Of a DNA stretch of 64,000 bases, positions 48,890 to 60,280 are shown piece after piece. Below the pieces are notes generated by a model. It saw only the letters and a list, made by a program, of their open reading frames with translations, did not search any database and was not told the DNA's origin. The DNA is from Drosophila miranda. Taxonomy: Eukaryota > Arthropoda > Insecta > Diptera > Drosophilidae. The position numbers and the translations under genes are program-made. Position 1 is the stretch's first letter. The number at the start of each line of letters is the position of its first letter. The DNA lies in NCBI RefSeq assembly GCF_003369915.1, contig NC_046674.1, positions 13,578,001 to 13,642,000 on the forward strand. Reading direction: 5' to 3'.

Positions 48890-50427
48890 TCATTGTTCAT
48901 AATCGGTAATGGAATAAACTCTGAGGGATCTAATGACTAACTCGGAATCAAAGTTATGCAAATATAGATTTCGAATTCCGCCATTTATGTTGTTTCGGAA
49001 AGGTTTTTGGTCTGGAAAAATACGTGAGTCGGGGAAATTATACTCTCCTCCGACAGTCAATCCCAGCTGAATGTGGCACTGCAAGGAAACAGGATTCATA
49101 CGATATACTTGTTGTTCTATGTGCATACTTCAGACACAGCCGCACCTTGCCCTCACTCAACTCGTTCAGGATGTCCGTGTCGGTGATTTCGGCGTAGGGA
49201 CGTCCATCCACCTTGAAAATAATGATGTTTTTCTTCCAAATAGCCGAATAAGTGTGAAAGTCTTCGCCAAAGTGCTTGCCGACAGAGACATGCCGCATAG
49301 CCTCATGTCTGTTCATATCGACAATGGCTCCGCCGAAGAGGCTCTTGCCGCCAATCTCGTTCCCAGCAATGTCCTTGAGTTGCTTGTTGCCTCGGACAAT
49401 GGCAATGCGAATGGATGCCGAGTTAATTTTGGATTTCAGCGAGAGTACTGTATGAAAATTTTAAATATTAAATACATTTTTATTTCGATGGTTCTTCGCA
49501 TGGCCATAAGTACCTGGGAACAGCCAGTCTCCAATTGGCAGCTTGGCTTCTATTTCGATTCGGCAATATGTGAAATCGGACATAGAATTAATGCTGGCCG
49601 AATTAAAGGGTGGCCAATATTTTTTTGACTGTATTTTATATTTACTGTAGCCGCAGTAAACTTTCTCTTTGGTCGACCAGGTGCAATTTTTCAAATAAAA
49701 TGGATTGGCCCGGCTATACTTGGACGGGGTGACTCGCAGATGTAAGGCACTGTCTTTCACATATGAATTGATCCCGTTATGCACAAAGGCCACACTCTCG
49801 TAGTAGGGATTGGGAAGCTGTGAATGCTCCATGTGTTGCCAATTATTTCTCCAACTTTCGTTCTCAAATGTTTCACTGAAGATCATTCGTCCACCGCATT
49901 CACAAGCCTGTCCATTGAATACAGAATCTGTTGGGATGCAAAATCTCTGGGGATGCTTTAGTGCCTCGCAATCCGAGGGCCGTCTTGTGCCGATGGTGTA
50001 TTTCCTGACCGGCTTCAGACCAGAGTTTCTTGTCCCTCCTCTGGGTGTAATCTTGAACGACTCGCTAATTATCTCGCATTGATACGTTTCAACAACGACC
50101 GAGACTCTAAGGGTATCATTTAGGTACTCCTTCACAGCCCAGGGGTGTCCTACATTTGGGTCGACTCTGTAATTAAAGGCTGGATCCTCATTTTCACAGT
50201 GTTCGGTGTAAAAAAACACCGAACAAATGTTTTGGTCGTCTATGAAATTTCATATTCATTACCGATTAACAAAAAAGATATGCAAACACAATCACAAACT
50301 CACCTGGCAGCGATACCCAGACCCATTCATCGTTTTTCGTATCATTTACCATCGGCTGAATCTGAAAAGCCCCCGAACCGAGCACAAGAACAGCTAACGA
50401 GAGCAACAAAAGTCCCGGGCTCATCAT
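48890..50427 (-). CDS. Beta-glucan recognition protein (GNBP paralogue B)
   Basis: Exons 50427-50304, 50239-49514, 49447-49146 and 49078-48890 (introns 64, 66 and 67 bp) give 446 residues. A signal peptide (MMSPGLLLLSLAVLVLGSGA) precedes a short, diverged N-terminal domain with extra cysteines, then a GH16-like domain from GRMIFSETFEN through IGDWLFPG, FHTYSAIW and LGLTVGG to VIRSLRVYSI. The catalytic motif is lost (SASIRIAIVRGN). Length and intron sites match the GNBP family. The C-terminus after LTVGGEYNFPD is unusual and less conserved than in GNBP1 and GNBP2. The predicted role is secreted pattern recognition in haemolymph. A TGATAAG-type GATA site is about 70 bp upstream of the ATG. Confidence 0.87.
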
Positions 50428-50552
50428 CTTCGATGCGAGGCACAACTAAACTGCGATTCATATTTTACTGAGAGGGGCTGTCAGTGCTTTATTCGTGATA
50501 AGATTCCGACACGAGCATCGTCTACACATGTTTAAAAATATGAAAATGATAA

Positions 50553-52187
50553 TCAGTTTGCGTAGACACGTACATAGTCGACCAATAAAGACGGCTGCTT
50601 CCAAGAAGGAAGCCAATGATCTTTCGCTTCAAAGAAATGCAGCTTGGCCTGCGGATGATAATTCATCCATGGCTTCTCGTAGGTTGCAGTGCGCAAATTG
50701 TCCACAAAGTCTCCGAATCCACCCACAGAAAGTCCCAGAGTGATGTAGAACTAAAATGATATATGCATGTATGTGCATGTATAACTAAATATATGATCAA
50801 GATTGAAATACGTTACCATTCGATCGAATGGGGCCATGGGACCGCCCCTCCTCCATCTTGTGTTCAAGTCCAGCTCCGCAAAGCCACTCAACATCTCCCC
50901 ATACACCTGTCCGTCCACCGAGAAGCGCAGACGCTCGCTGCTCCAGTCTAGGCTGTAGGTGTGGAAGTCGTCGCCAAAGTGTATATTTCTTCGCTGACTG
51001 ACCCAGATATCCTCGCGCTGGAGGGCATCCGTGGAGAGGACTGGCCCGGCATACAATGACCGACCATCAACAAGTTTGCCGTGCGGCATCCGAAGCTTGG
51101 AGTTTCCCCTGGCCATGGCCACCCGCAGCTGACCCGACTCGTATCCCGTCTGGCCGTACCATTCTGTCAGGGGTTCCAACAGCAGCAGGGGGACCAGCCA
51201 GTCCCCCTTTGGCACTTTGGCCCGAATGTCTATGCGTCCGTATTTAATGGCAAATGATTCCTTGGTGCTGACGCGGGGAGCCACAATCGGAGGCATGATG
51301 GCACTTGGACCGCTGCCGCTGGTGTGCAGCATACACTCCTTCTGGCGGTTTTGCGTGCCCGTGCAGCGCTCGGAGAGATCTAGCCGAGAGCTCGTTATGG
51401 ACAGGTCTGGGCGGTAGCTTGACCACAGAATGGGTTCGATCACAAGATTGCCATTTTGGACTCTGGCCCTTCCGTCGTACAGCACAAACTCGGCGTCTTT
51501 GGTGTCCAGGGGTATCCGGACTTCGTGCATCCAACGGGACTCGTTCAGTTGGTCGAAGGTCTCGTGGAACAGCAGCTGCCCCTTGCAAATGGGTGACGAT
51601 GGAGCTGGTGATATTGTCGTTGAAGATGGTTCGCATGCTCCGGGCTCTGCTCTCTCAGATGATGACGGGGCGTTGGTGTCCTCTGTGTTCAGACTGTTGC
51701 TCTCTGTTGGATACTCCTGCTCGGGCGAAGAGCAACCCTTGGGTAGATTCGCTCCGGTCAATGTGCAGACATAAATGGGCTGCTCTAGGTCCTGGAATAT
51801 CGCCCTTTCATGCTGCACACTCGTCCAAATGTACAACACGTCGTGGGCCCTCAATGGGACAGAAAGAAAATCATACGACCAGCGATTATTCTGCGGTTCC
51901 AACAGCCGGGTGCTGTACTGGCCCTGAGTAAACGAAGTGAAATTCCGATTGCGATTCACATTGAAAGCCACCAGCCTCACGCCAGTCTCATCTTTGAAAA
52001 GAGAAAGAAACAAATGAGCACTCATACAAAATGTGATGTTGTACTGATGTGGTTTACTACCTGGAATTGACACCCGAAAGCCATTCGCCAACAGCTCCAC
52101 CTTGGCCGTGGGCACCTTATAGCCTTCGCCGTGCCCAATCTTGGTCCAGAGCAGCAGCAATATGCCAATTGTTGCTAGTCCATGCAT
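50553..52187 (-). CDS. GNBP1: Gram-negative binding protein 1
   Basis: Exons 52187-52061, 51991-50817 and 50750-50553 (introns 69 and 66 bp) give 499 residues. A signal peptide (MHGLATIGILLLLWTKIGHG) is followed by the CBM39 domain (YKVPTAKVELL, RNRNFTSFTQGQY), a serine/proline/glutamate linker, and the GH16 domain from GQLLFHETFDQLNESRW to LLVDYVRVYAN. The text closely follows D. melanogaster GNBP1 as I remember it, for example GPSAIMPPIV and EWYGQTGYESGQLRVAMARGN. In flies GNBP1 acts with PGRP-SA and ModSP upstream of Spatzle in Toll activation by Gram-positive bacteria. The GH16 active-site pair is degenerate. The upstream open frame lacks an ATG, so 52187 is the start. It is divergent from GNBP2. 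Confidence 0.96.
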
Positions 52188-52701
52188 TCTCAGGCTGCTT
52201 CTCACACACTTTGTTCCTACCCAGCGTTGATCTGACTCAGCCTGAGCAAGCGGGGCGACGGTGGCGCGATGGCGGTGGCAGTGGCAGTGGCGGTGGCGGC
52301 TGCTGCCTTTCTTCCAGACCGGTTCTCGGGTATTGCGATTATTTGCCAAGACTCAGTTTGGTGTATTCAAATCTACATAGGCACATATCAGCTCCGGCTC
52401 TGAAGAGGTTCTCTGCGAACGAAACATTTTCTACAGATGTAGTGTTAGACGCCGAAATATAAGTTTTAACGGCACTCAGATTAGTGCACGAGAGCGGAGA
52501 TGATCGAAATCTACATATGTAGCTGAAAGCTTTGCTCTGGCGATAACGAAAGCTTATTCGATCTGAGATAGAAAAGCAGTTTGTAAGCTTGAAATCGGAA
52601 TAAGCTATTGAATCAAGATTTTCAATCAGTTGCATGTAGAATTCTAGGAATTGTACGCTAAACGGAATAATCTGAAATCTGAAAGCAATTAAAACTGCGT
52701 C
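52188..52701. promoter_or_regulatory. Bidirectional promoter region of GNBP1 and GNBP2
   Basis: The two start codons are 514 bp apart and divergent. The spacer contains a GCGGTGGCA-type GC-rich part next to GNBP1 (52250-52310) and AT-rich sequence towards GNBP2 with an AGATAG GATA site near 52567. I did not find a convincing kappaB-type site by eye. Confidence 0.5.
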
Positions 52702-54283
52702 ATGCGCTGGAAAACTCTTCTCTGTTGCAGTCTGTGGCTTCTGTTGCTGAAAAGCAATGAAAATGTGGCTTTTAAGATACCCAGCATTGACTTTGAAATG
52801 CTACATGAACTCGGCTTTGAAGTGTCCATCCCAGGTAACGTCCAGGGACAAGGTCAAGTTGATGAACTTAATGGAGTACCGTGGAACACTATTTTTCAGA
52901 TGAGCCTGGCATGCAACGGGTCTTCTACATGCTCCAAATAGATGACAACTGTCCGGCTCTGATGGACTACATTACGGAGTCCAACAACGGGAGCTGGATC
53001 AGCAGGCAAAAGACAAGTCTGCAGAACAATGATAAGCTGCAAATTTCAGTTCTGGTGCAGTACAACGACGAGATCTACGAAAAAAGCGAGACTCGGGTGA
53101 TTATAAACGCTCGATTGTTGACTACCCGAGACGGCCGTTCGCGGAGCATTACCTATCCCAACGGGGAGGGTGAATGCCATGCCTATTTGGCGCCGCAGAA
53201 GCAGGCCAAGCGCTGTAAGCCCGCCCAGAGCATCGTCAGCAGCAGCCGCCAGACCTGCCAGGGCGAGCTGCTCTTTGAGGACAACTTCGGTGAGGCGCAG
53301 TTGAATCGCAGCACGTGGAAGCATGACATACGCCAGCGCATGTATCATGTGGAGGAGGAGCTGGTGGCCTTCGATGATGCCCCTCGAAACTCGTACGTGA
53401 AGGAGGGCTATCTGCATATTGTTCCCATTGTGGCGAGCGAGGTGGTCGAAGGCAGCTTCAAGCTGGGAGATCGCTGTACAGCCGTCGAAAGCCCCGAGCA
53501 GGAGTGCAACATTGCTCAGGGAAGCTTTTATAGCATCAAACCTCCAGTTTTCTCGGCCCAAATCCACACACGGGACTCGTTCAGCTTTAAATACGGGAAG
53601 ATCGTGGTACGGGCAAAACTGCCGAAAGGCGATTGGCTTTTTCCATGTAAGTTCCAACACAAGATAAATTGGCAAGCGGCTTCCATATTTAAAATCTGTG
53701 TACCTCCTTAGACGTGATGCTGCAGCCCGTGTCGACCTATGCAGAAACACATTATGCCAAACAACTGCGTAAGTGTGAACGATCGTAAAGGTGCATCCAA
53801 CTTCTCAGCCGCCGGTTGTTCTTAGGTGTTGCCTACGCAAGGGGAAACTCTCACCTGCAAAGCAATCAGCAGGAGGACATCTCCGGGAGTCATCTGTATG
53901 GTGGAATGGTTGTCTGGCATCACGGACGCGCTATGCAGTTCCTCAAGGATCGTTTGAGTAAGGCGCACTACGGGGATAGTTTCCACAACTACACAATGAT
54001 ATGGCAGCGGGATAAGATCACGTTAATGGTGGACGAAGAGATCTATGGAGAGCTCTACGATGGTTTGCCCTTCTTCAATGAGAAGTGTTTCATCATTTTC
54101 GGCGTTACTGTCGGCGGATTTCTCAATTTCGACGACAGCGTACTGGCGAAAGACGTAAAACCATATCTCAACCGGGAACCTCGGGCAGCTCTTTCCTTTT
54201 GGCAACAGCGCGACACCTGGGCTCCCACATGGGGCAAGCACAGCTCCATGATTATAGATTATGTGCGTGTCTATGCAGAGTGA
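52702..54283 (+). CDS. GNBP2: Gram-negative binding protein 2
   Basis: Exons 52702-52834, 52900-53646, 53712-53768 and 53826-54283 (introns 65, 65 and 57 bp) give 464 residues. A signal peptide ends near residue 22 and is followed by the CBM39 domain (FKIPSIDFEML, DEPGMQRVFYMLQIDD), a cysteine-containing linker and a GH16 domain from GELLFEDNF to MIIDYVRVYAE. Phrases such as RQRMYHVEEELVAFDD and PYVMLQPVSTYAETHYAKQ match D. melanogaster GNBP2 as I remember it. The catalytic glutamates are absent. It has an additional intron before VAYARGN not seen in its three neighbours, and lacks the intron before the GVTVGG strand that they have. AATAAA is near 54347. Confidence 0.95.
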
Positions 54284-54590
54284 AACACTCATTTTATTTT
54301 CTTTTTCACGAAACATTTAATGTGGTATTGGTAGGAAATGATTTGTAAATAAATTTGAACTCGGCGATATTTCCCCCCCATCTCTGGCGATATTTCCATT
54401 CCATCACTGGCAACAGTGCCTTCGATTATTTTCCAGCAGCTGTCATCGTTTTCGTGCATTTGCTGCCAGTTTTGCGGAGTGTGTTTTTTTCGAGGAGCAG
54501 ATAAAATAACAGGAAAAAAGCAACTTTACAACGATCATTCCCATTTTCAAGCAAACGTAGTAAGCAACTAGAAGAACACAACGGCACACC

Positions 54591-57500
54591 ATGCCTTCGG
54601 CTGCTACCACAATTACCAACAACAACAACAATAGCAAGGAGAAACGCGCCTCGGTCGGCTCCATCGGTGGTGGCGGCGTGGGCGGAATCGGTGGCAGCGG
54701 GAACGGTAGCAGCTCGAGCACTACCAATGGGCAGTGCAGCAATAGCCCCAGCTTGGCCGAAAAGTCGACGGCACCGGCAGCGGATGGCAGCCAAACCGAT
54801 TTGACCAACAACAATTCGAGCAGTGGAAATGCTGCCAAAGCACTGAAGACAGCCGCATCTGCGACTGCCGTTGCTGCTACTACTGCTGCTGCTGCTGCCG
54901 AGCCGTACAATCCCCTGAAGCAAATGTTGGTCACCATTGAGCACAAAATTCGGAACATGGAGAAGCGCAAGGTCTGTATAAATCGGACTGCCTGTATTGC
55001 ATAGTGTCCACCTGCCCAAAGAATGTGGAACAAAGGATTTACAATTTGTTCTTCGCATTGCCCACCATTTTTATTTTCGTTCTCTTGTGTTGCTTTGTTT
55101 CATATCGCCTTTCCCCCCTCTCGTGGCTGGCAGATTTTTCGCGACGCCATGTTTTATATCGCACAGAGTTGCCAGCCCTGGTGGCTCAATGTTCTGGCCG
55201 GGCCGGCATGTCCCATAAACATTCATAGATATTTGGAATTTTGCAGGCTTTTCAGAATATTGGAATATTAATTTAAGACGTATACAATTTTAGTTCTTGC
55301 ATTGAATTTGTTCGTATTCTTTAATTCGCACATCCAACAGCTGAGAGTCTGCCGGCGGTCTGGCAACACCATAGCCGGTGGACAATCTACATTTTTGTTG
55401 GCCTATTTCCCTTTTCTTTTGTTTATATTCCAAGCCATGAGTAATGCCAACTGATTCATTGCATTTTCTCATAAACAGACGAAACTGGAATCTTATCGCG
55501 CCATACAAACAGGCGGCAAGGAACTGAGCGCTGACCAGGCATCCGCTGTGGCCAAATATGATGCGGTCCTGGCCAATCTGGAGTTTGCCCGGGAGCTGGC
55601 CAAGCAAATGCAACAGCAATCCAAAGAGGCCGAAAAGGAGCAGAAGAAACAGGCACGCAAGGTAAGTCACGAGCATGCTCAGAAAATGAAATGATTTTTT
55701 GAAAAATCTTGTTTGAATCTGTTTGAAGGACAACCAGGCCAAGGCACTGGCTGAGACAGCCAAGATTCGGGAGGTTTTGATCATTCAGAATGTACTCAAC
55801 TGCTTCAATGATGAACAAGTTCGAAACGATTTCCTGGCGGGCGAGAACGGAGCGCAAAAGTTGGAGAGCAGCGAACTGGAGGTGCTGGAGAAATTGTAAG
55901 TAGAGCCATACCAAGCGATCTTGAAACTAATTCTGTTTTCAATCTTAGCTGCATTGAGACCCAAACCCGTCGCCCGGAAACTGCAGAGGACATAAGCTTC
56001 ATAGCCACTGCTCAGAAGGCGGCCGAGCTCTTTTCCCTGACGATCAATTCCAAGCCCAAGGCCTACGGTGAAATCACCTTCGAAAAGGTGCGTGCGCTTT
56101 TCCAACAGATCCAGGACTGCGGCTATCTGGATAAGTACTATCAAGTGCCGGTGGAAAATGCGGTGGCCAACAGCACGGACAGCGGCACTGGAAGCGGTGA
56201 GGGTGAGGTCGGGGAGATATTGCTGAACGATGGCACCGGAGAGTTGGATACGGAGATTCCCTCCGAGCCGTCAGCCCGCAACTCTATTGAGGAGGGTCTT
56301 GATAAAGTTCATTTGGGTGGCAATCCTGAAATGGAACAGCAGCAGCTGCAACACGAACGCCCAAATCTTCTGCTTGAGCCTCAGCACCTGCGCGCTCCAG
56401 TGGAGCAGCCGCAGCCGCCGCAAAACATGGTGGGGCAGCAGCCTCCCATCTCTCAACCAACGACCACGCCAGTGCATGTTGTGTATGCTTCGCCGCTACC
56501 TCCTCAGCAACAACAGCCACCACCGCCTCACCCACACAAGCTGCTGAGCAGCCCCGTGAATCTCCAGGCCTTGCAGACGGGAGCAGCTCCTCCTCCCCCT
56601 CAGCAGCAACAGCAGCAGCCGCCTCCGCCCCATTTCGCACCCACTGTTCGTGCCGTGGAGCAGAATTACTTCAAGCAGCCGCCGCACCCCCAGGCAGCAG
56701 GATTGCAGGCTCCCACACCGCAGCAGCAACAGTTTATGCAACAACTGCGTCCTTTGGCGGAGGTTTTGGGCACAGGAACCTTCCACTTTCTGCAGGACAG
56801 CGAACTGGACAATCCTGAGGTCTTGGCTCCTCCGCCCCCATCCAATCAGGGATTGATCTTTGAGACTCGCCCACACTATATTGAAGAGCCTCCACAGGCC
56901 ATACAAACCCTGACATTTACCAATCAATCGTTCCCCTCGCAGCCGCAACAACCGAAGCCCCAGCCGCAGGTCCCTCCACCGCAGCAGCAGCTCTTCTCGC
57001 CAGTTTTAATCCACGAGCAGCGACAGCAACAGCAGCAGCAGCCTATGTTAATCATGGCACGTCTACCGCCCCAGCAGCAGCCACAGCCTCAACCACAACC
57101 ACAGCTGCCTCCACAGCAAGCTCCTCAAGGCATCGGCATGCAGCCAGGAGACGTGACCTCAGTTTTTCCCTATGACAGTGCTGTTGTGACCTACGAGCAA
57201 CAAATCCAGCAGCAGCTGAAGGAAAAACAGCAGTTGGAAGAGCCCACTATAGTGATCAAATCGTCTGCCGGAGCTGGGGGCGATGTAGAGAGCAATGATT
57301 GGAATGCCCGTAATAACGACACTAATGCCGCCGCCACTGCTGCGCTTACGAATGTCTTAAAGGCCCAGTCCTCGTCGATAGCAGAGTCCACACCACCTGC
57401 ACCACCCAACAAATGGAGCTCGGAAATGAATGCCATGAGCAGTGCCGCCTCGAACGGCAGCAGCAACAACAGCCATAAGCAGGAGTGGGCCACTCCACGC

Positions 57501-58061
57501 GACAATAGCAGCGGCAGCGGATATCCGGAGAACGAAGGCAACAACCATTGGAACAATTCTCAGCAAGATGGACGACGCAATTCCGGCAACTATCAGCGCC
57601 GCGGTGCTGGAGGAGATGACAGGCGCGATCGGGATCGCGATCGTGACCGCGACCAGGGTGGACGAGGCGATGAGCGTCGTAATGGTGGCGAAAGAGGAAG
57701 CTATCGCGCGCGTCAGTACGGAAACTCGACAAACGGACGCAATCCCGGTGGCAACAGTGGTGTCTACTTCCGCAACAATGAGTCTGGAAACGGAGGCAAC
57801 AACTACTACCAGAATGGCGGTGGAGTGTACAACAAGGAGTCGCGCTATGACTCTTCAGGCGGAGGTGGAAGCTATCGCGGCCAGCGTGGTGGAAACCAGC
57901 AACGGAACGGGAACGGATCGTTTGGCGGTGGCAGACCCTTGGGCGATCGTGGTCGTGGTGGAGCAGGTGGCCAAGCTGCCGGTGGCGAGCGCGGTGGCTA
58001 CATAAACCAACGCCAGACCCAGCCACAGCGCATGCCAATTGGATTGGAGAACAAAAACTGA
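54591..58061 (+). CDS. Capr: Caprin homologue, RNA-granule translation regulator
   Basis: Exons 54591-54971, 55479-55661, 55729-55895 and 55949-58061 give 947 residues. A low-complexity Asn/Gly/Ala start precedes the conserved HR1 helical domain ([19 protein letters not shown], then [20 protein letters not shown] and [12 protein letters not shown]), the dimerisation core of caprins. The middle (about 360-620) is glutamine/proline-rich with poly-Q and PPPP runs; the last 150 residues are rich in Arg/Gly with RDRDRD and several RGG boxes for RNA binding. Caprin partners FMR1 and Rasputin/G3BP in cytoplasmic granules; fly Capr works with Fmr1 to time the mid-blastula transition. The first intron (507 bp) is the longest in this cluster. 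Confidence 0.95.
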
Positions 58062-59180
58062 GCAAACAATACGTATTACCAATAAACAACAAGGAAAACT
58101 TCATACAAATCATACAGAAACACACAGATAGCGAACACAGATCATCCACATGCAAGCAAAGGCAACGTAGACGTACAATTACTATTACGACGTTAGACTC
58201 CAAGAAACAACAAGAAAATATGAAGATAAACAAACAAAATTCGTCTAGAGAAAATCACAATTAGGGGCAGGGAAAACGGCAGCGGCAGCAGCAGCAGCAT
58301 CAAGTGAAAAATCCGATTCTTGCGCATTTTTGAAAACCATGTATAATTCTTTCCCTTAATTACGATTTATTTACGTATTAATAAAAGCAAAATAGTTGTT
58401 AGAAAAATGAAGAAAAATTCAGAAAGATTAAAACTATATACAGGAAAGAAACGCTGTAAGGGTTTCGTTTCTAAAACTCCCAGACAGGACAGGACAGGAC
58501 AGGAAGAACTTCTACGCAACAAAAAGATGAGCAAAGTACATAACTCAGAAAGTCTCTCCCCTCCCCTTCTCGTCGAACAACCTTAACCATTTTGTTCGGC
58601 TGCGCTGAAACTGATCTAATAACGAACAGAGACCGAGTGCGGGGTGAAAAAAAAAGTATTTATACGTCTTAGCAATTAAATAACAATTCTGAAATATACA
58701 AATTAATTACTATTACCTATATATATAAACGAAGGATAAATATATTTTTAGTTTTTGCTCTTACTGTCATGTTCTATCCCATTTCAACATTGTTTTTTTT
58801 TGTTTTTGTAGTTTTGCCAAAATCTTACACACAAACGAAACGAAAAAAATGCAAAACCACTTATGAAAATAATAGTTGTAATTAACTCTATGCGAAAAAA
58901 GAATGCACACTAACAGTGCATTATAAATGAAATGAAATGATTTATGTATTTGCAAAATAGTACATACATTAAAAAAAATTATGTATATGTAAGCGATTCG
59001 TTGATTTACATTTTCGAGGAAGCTAGGGCAAGGCTATGCACCTTGCCAGAGGGGTGGAGTGGTTAGCATCTCATAGCAGTTCTTCAAATATACAATTTGT
59101 ATATAATAAACATAATAATAAAATGTATATTTCGGCTTGGCGGCTACATAGATGAGACGGCATACTTTCTGAGAACGTGA
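58062..59180 (+). other. Capr 3' UTR and downstream AT-rich DNA
   Basis: No gene. A CAGCAG run (58275-58303), an ACAGG run (58484-58502) and several AATAAA signals (for example near 58380) suggest that the Capr 3' UTR extends several hundred bases here. Confidence 0.55.
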
Positions 59181-59252
59181 AAAAATTCTTGGTCCTTGAT
59201 AAGGACTCCATCAAACCAAGGACATTTTTCCGAACACAAGAAGCCGTCGCGC

Positions 59253-59591
59253 GCCAGGATCGGCCTACAAATCACGGAGAAAATAAGAAAACAAAACTGA
59301 CTTCTAACTTGTTGTTGTCAGTTGTTGTACAAAAACAACACACAAGTTGCGACTGCTCAAATTGGCCGAAAACGAGGAAATTTCAGACCGAGCTACCAGG
59401 CGAACAGAAATCAGCAGAAAGAAACTTCTTCCAACCCCAAAAGTATGCAACAAATATTTTAATTTGCTAAAGTAGCCTTCTGCTGATTTCTGTTCGCCTG
59501 GTGCCGAGTTTAGAAATTTCTTCGTGTTCGCCCATTTAAGTTCAGATTTTTGTTGTTGCTATATCTCTGTTATTTATAGGCCGATCGGGGC
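59253..59591. repeat. Foldback element, about 339 bp
   Basis: A long interrupted palindrome. The inner arms 59396-59419 and 59478-59501 are a perfect 24-bp inverse (CCAGGCGAACAGAAATCAGC...). Outside these the arms continue with mismatches (GAAATTT, CGAGGAAATTT versus AAATTTCTTCG), ending in GCCAGGATCGGCCTACAAAT and ATTTATAGGCCGATCGGGGC. There is a 58-bp loop. No coding frame. It resembles a non-autonomous foldback or MITE element. Confidence 0.75.
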
Positions 59592-60280
59592 GTGGCATGT
59601 CATTTCGTGACCGGGAGAGTCCTGCCAACCGATTGGCACCAGAAAAAAGGATATCCATTCCATCACGATTTTCGCAAAAAATCATGATGGTTACATCATT
59701 CAATTTGCAAAAAATCGGCCTCCTTTTCGTAGTCGAGATTTTGATGCCGATCGACAGGATGGATCCTCGCGATCCTGGGAGAGTTAGTCCTTTATCGATC
59801 GGCCCATAAATAATCGAGATATAGCCAAAGAAAAATAGCCGAAAATGACTAACTCAAAGCTGGGATACCAGGCGATATAGCTCCGATTTTTCCAGTTCGA
59901 CCTCGGCGTGCCCCGCCTATTTATGAAAGGCAGGATATCCCCGATCGTTTGGTGTCAAGGACAATAAGGAAATTGCCTTTTTAACGTTAGTTTTCAGTAA
60001 AATGTCTATAACTCTGCCTTTACCTATCGGATATGGGCGAGCCACGACTTCTCGTGATCGCGAGAGCGTTTAATCCCAGGCACCAAGGACGATGAGGATA
60101 TACCTTGTTAATTTTATTCCTAATTATATTTTTAGTTAAATCGCTATAGCTATAGCCATAGCTCCGTTTCTTCTCGTCTGATCTGGGCGGTTCACGCCTT
60201 CTCGAGATCGAGGGAACATCCTCGATGGACTCAATATCAAGGATCAACGATATTTTCTCCAGTCATAAACAACAATTCAG
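59592..60280. repeat. Degenerate repeat block with about 130- to 150-bp units
   Basis: At least two diverged units recur near 59955 and 60083: both have CAAGGAC.AT.AGGA, then an AT-rich part with TATAACT or TATAGCT, then a GGGCG..CCACG or GGGCGGTTCACG block and CTTCTCG.GATCG.GAGA or a variant. Earlier sequence (59592-59940) carries related GATCG, GGGAGAGT and ATATAGC motifs. The block abuts the foldback element and may be part of the same mobile family. Confidence 0.5.

Noticed and set aside
52198-52349. N-terminal extension of GNBP1
   Set aside because: No ATG in it, and the ATG at 52187 starts directly at a signal peptide.
57346-58233. Antisense frame of 295 codons opposite the Capr Arg/Gly region
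   Set aside because: Its His/Cys/Arg-rich text is the shadow of a low-complexity RGG region.
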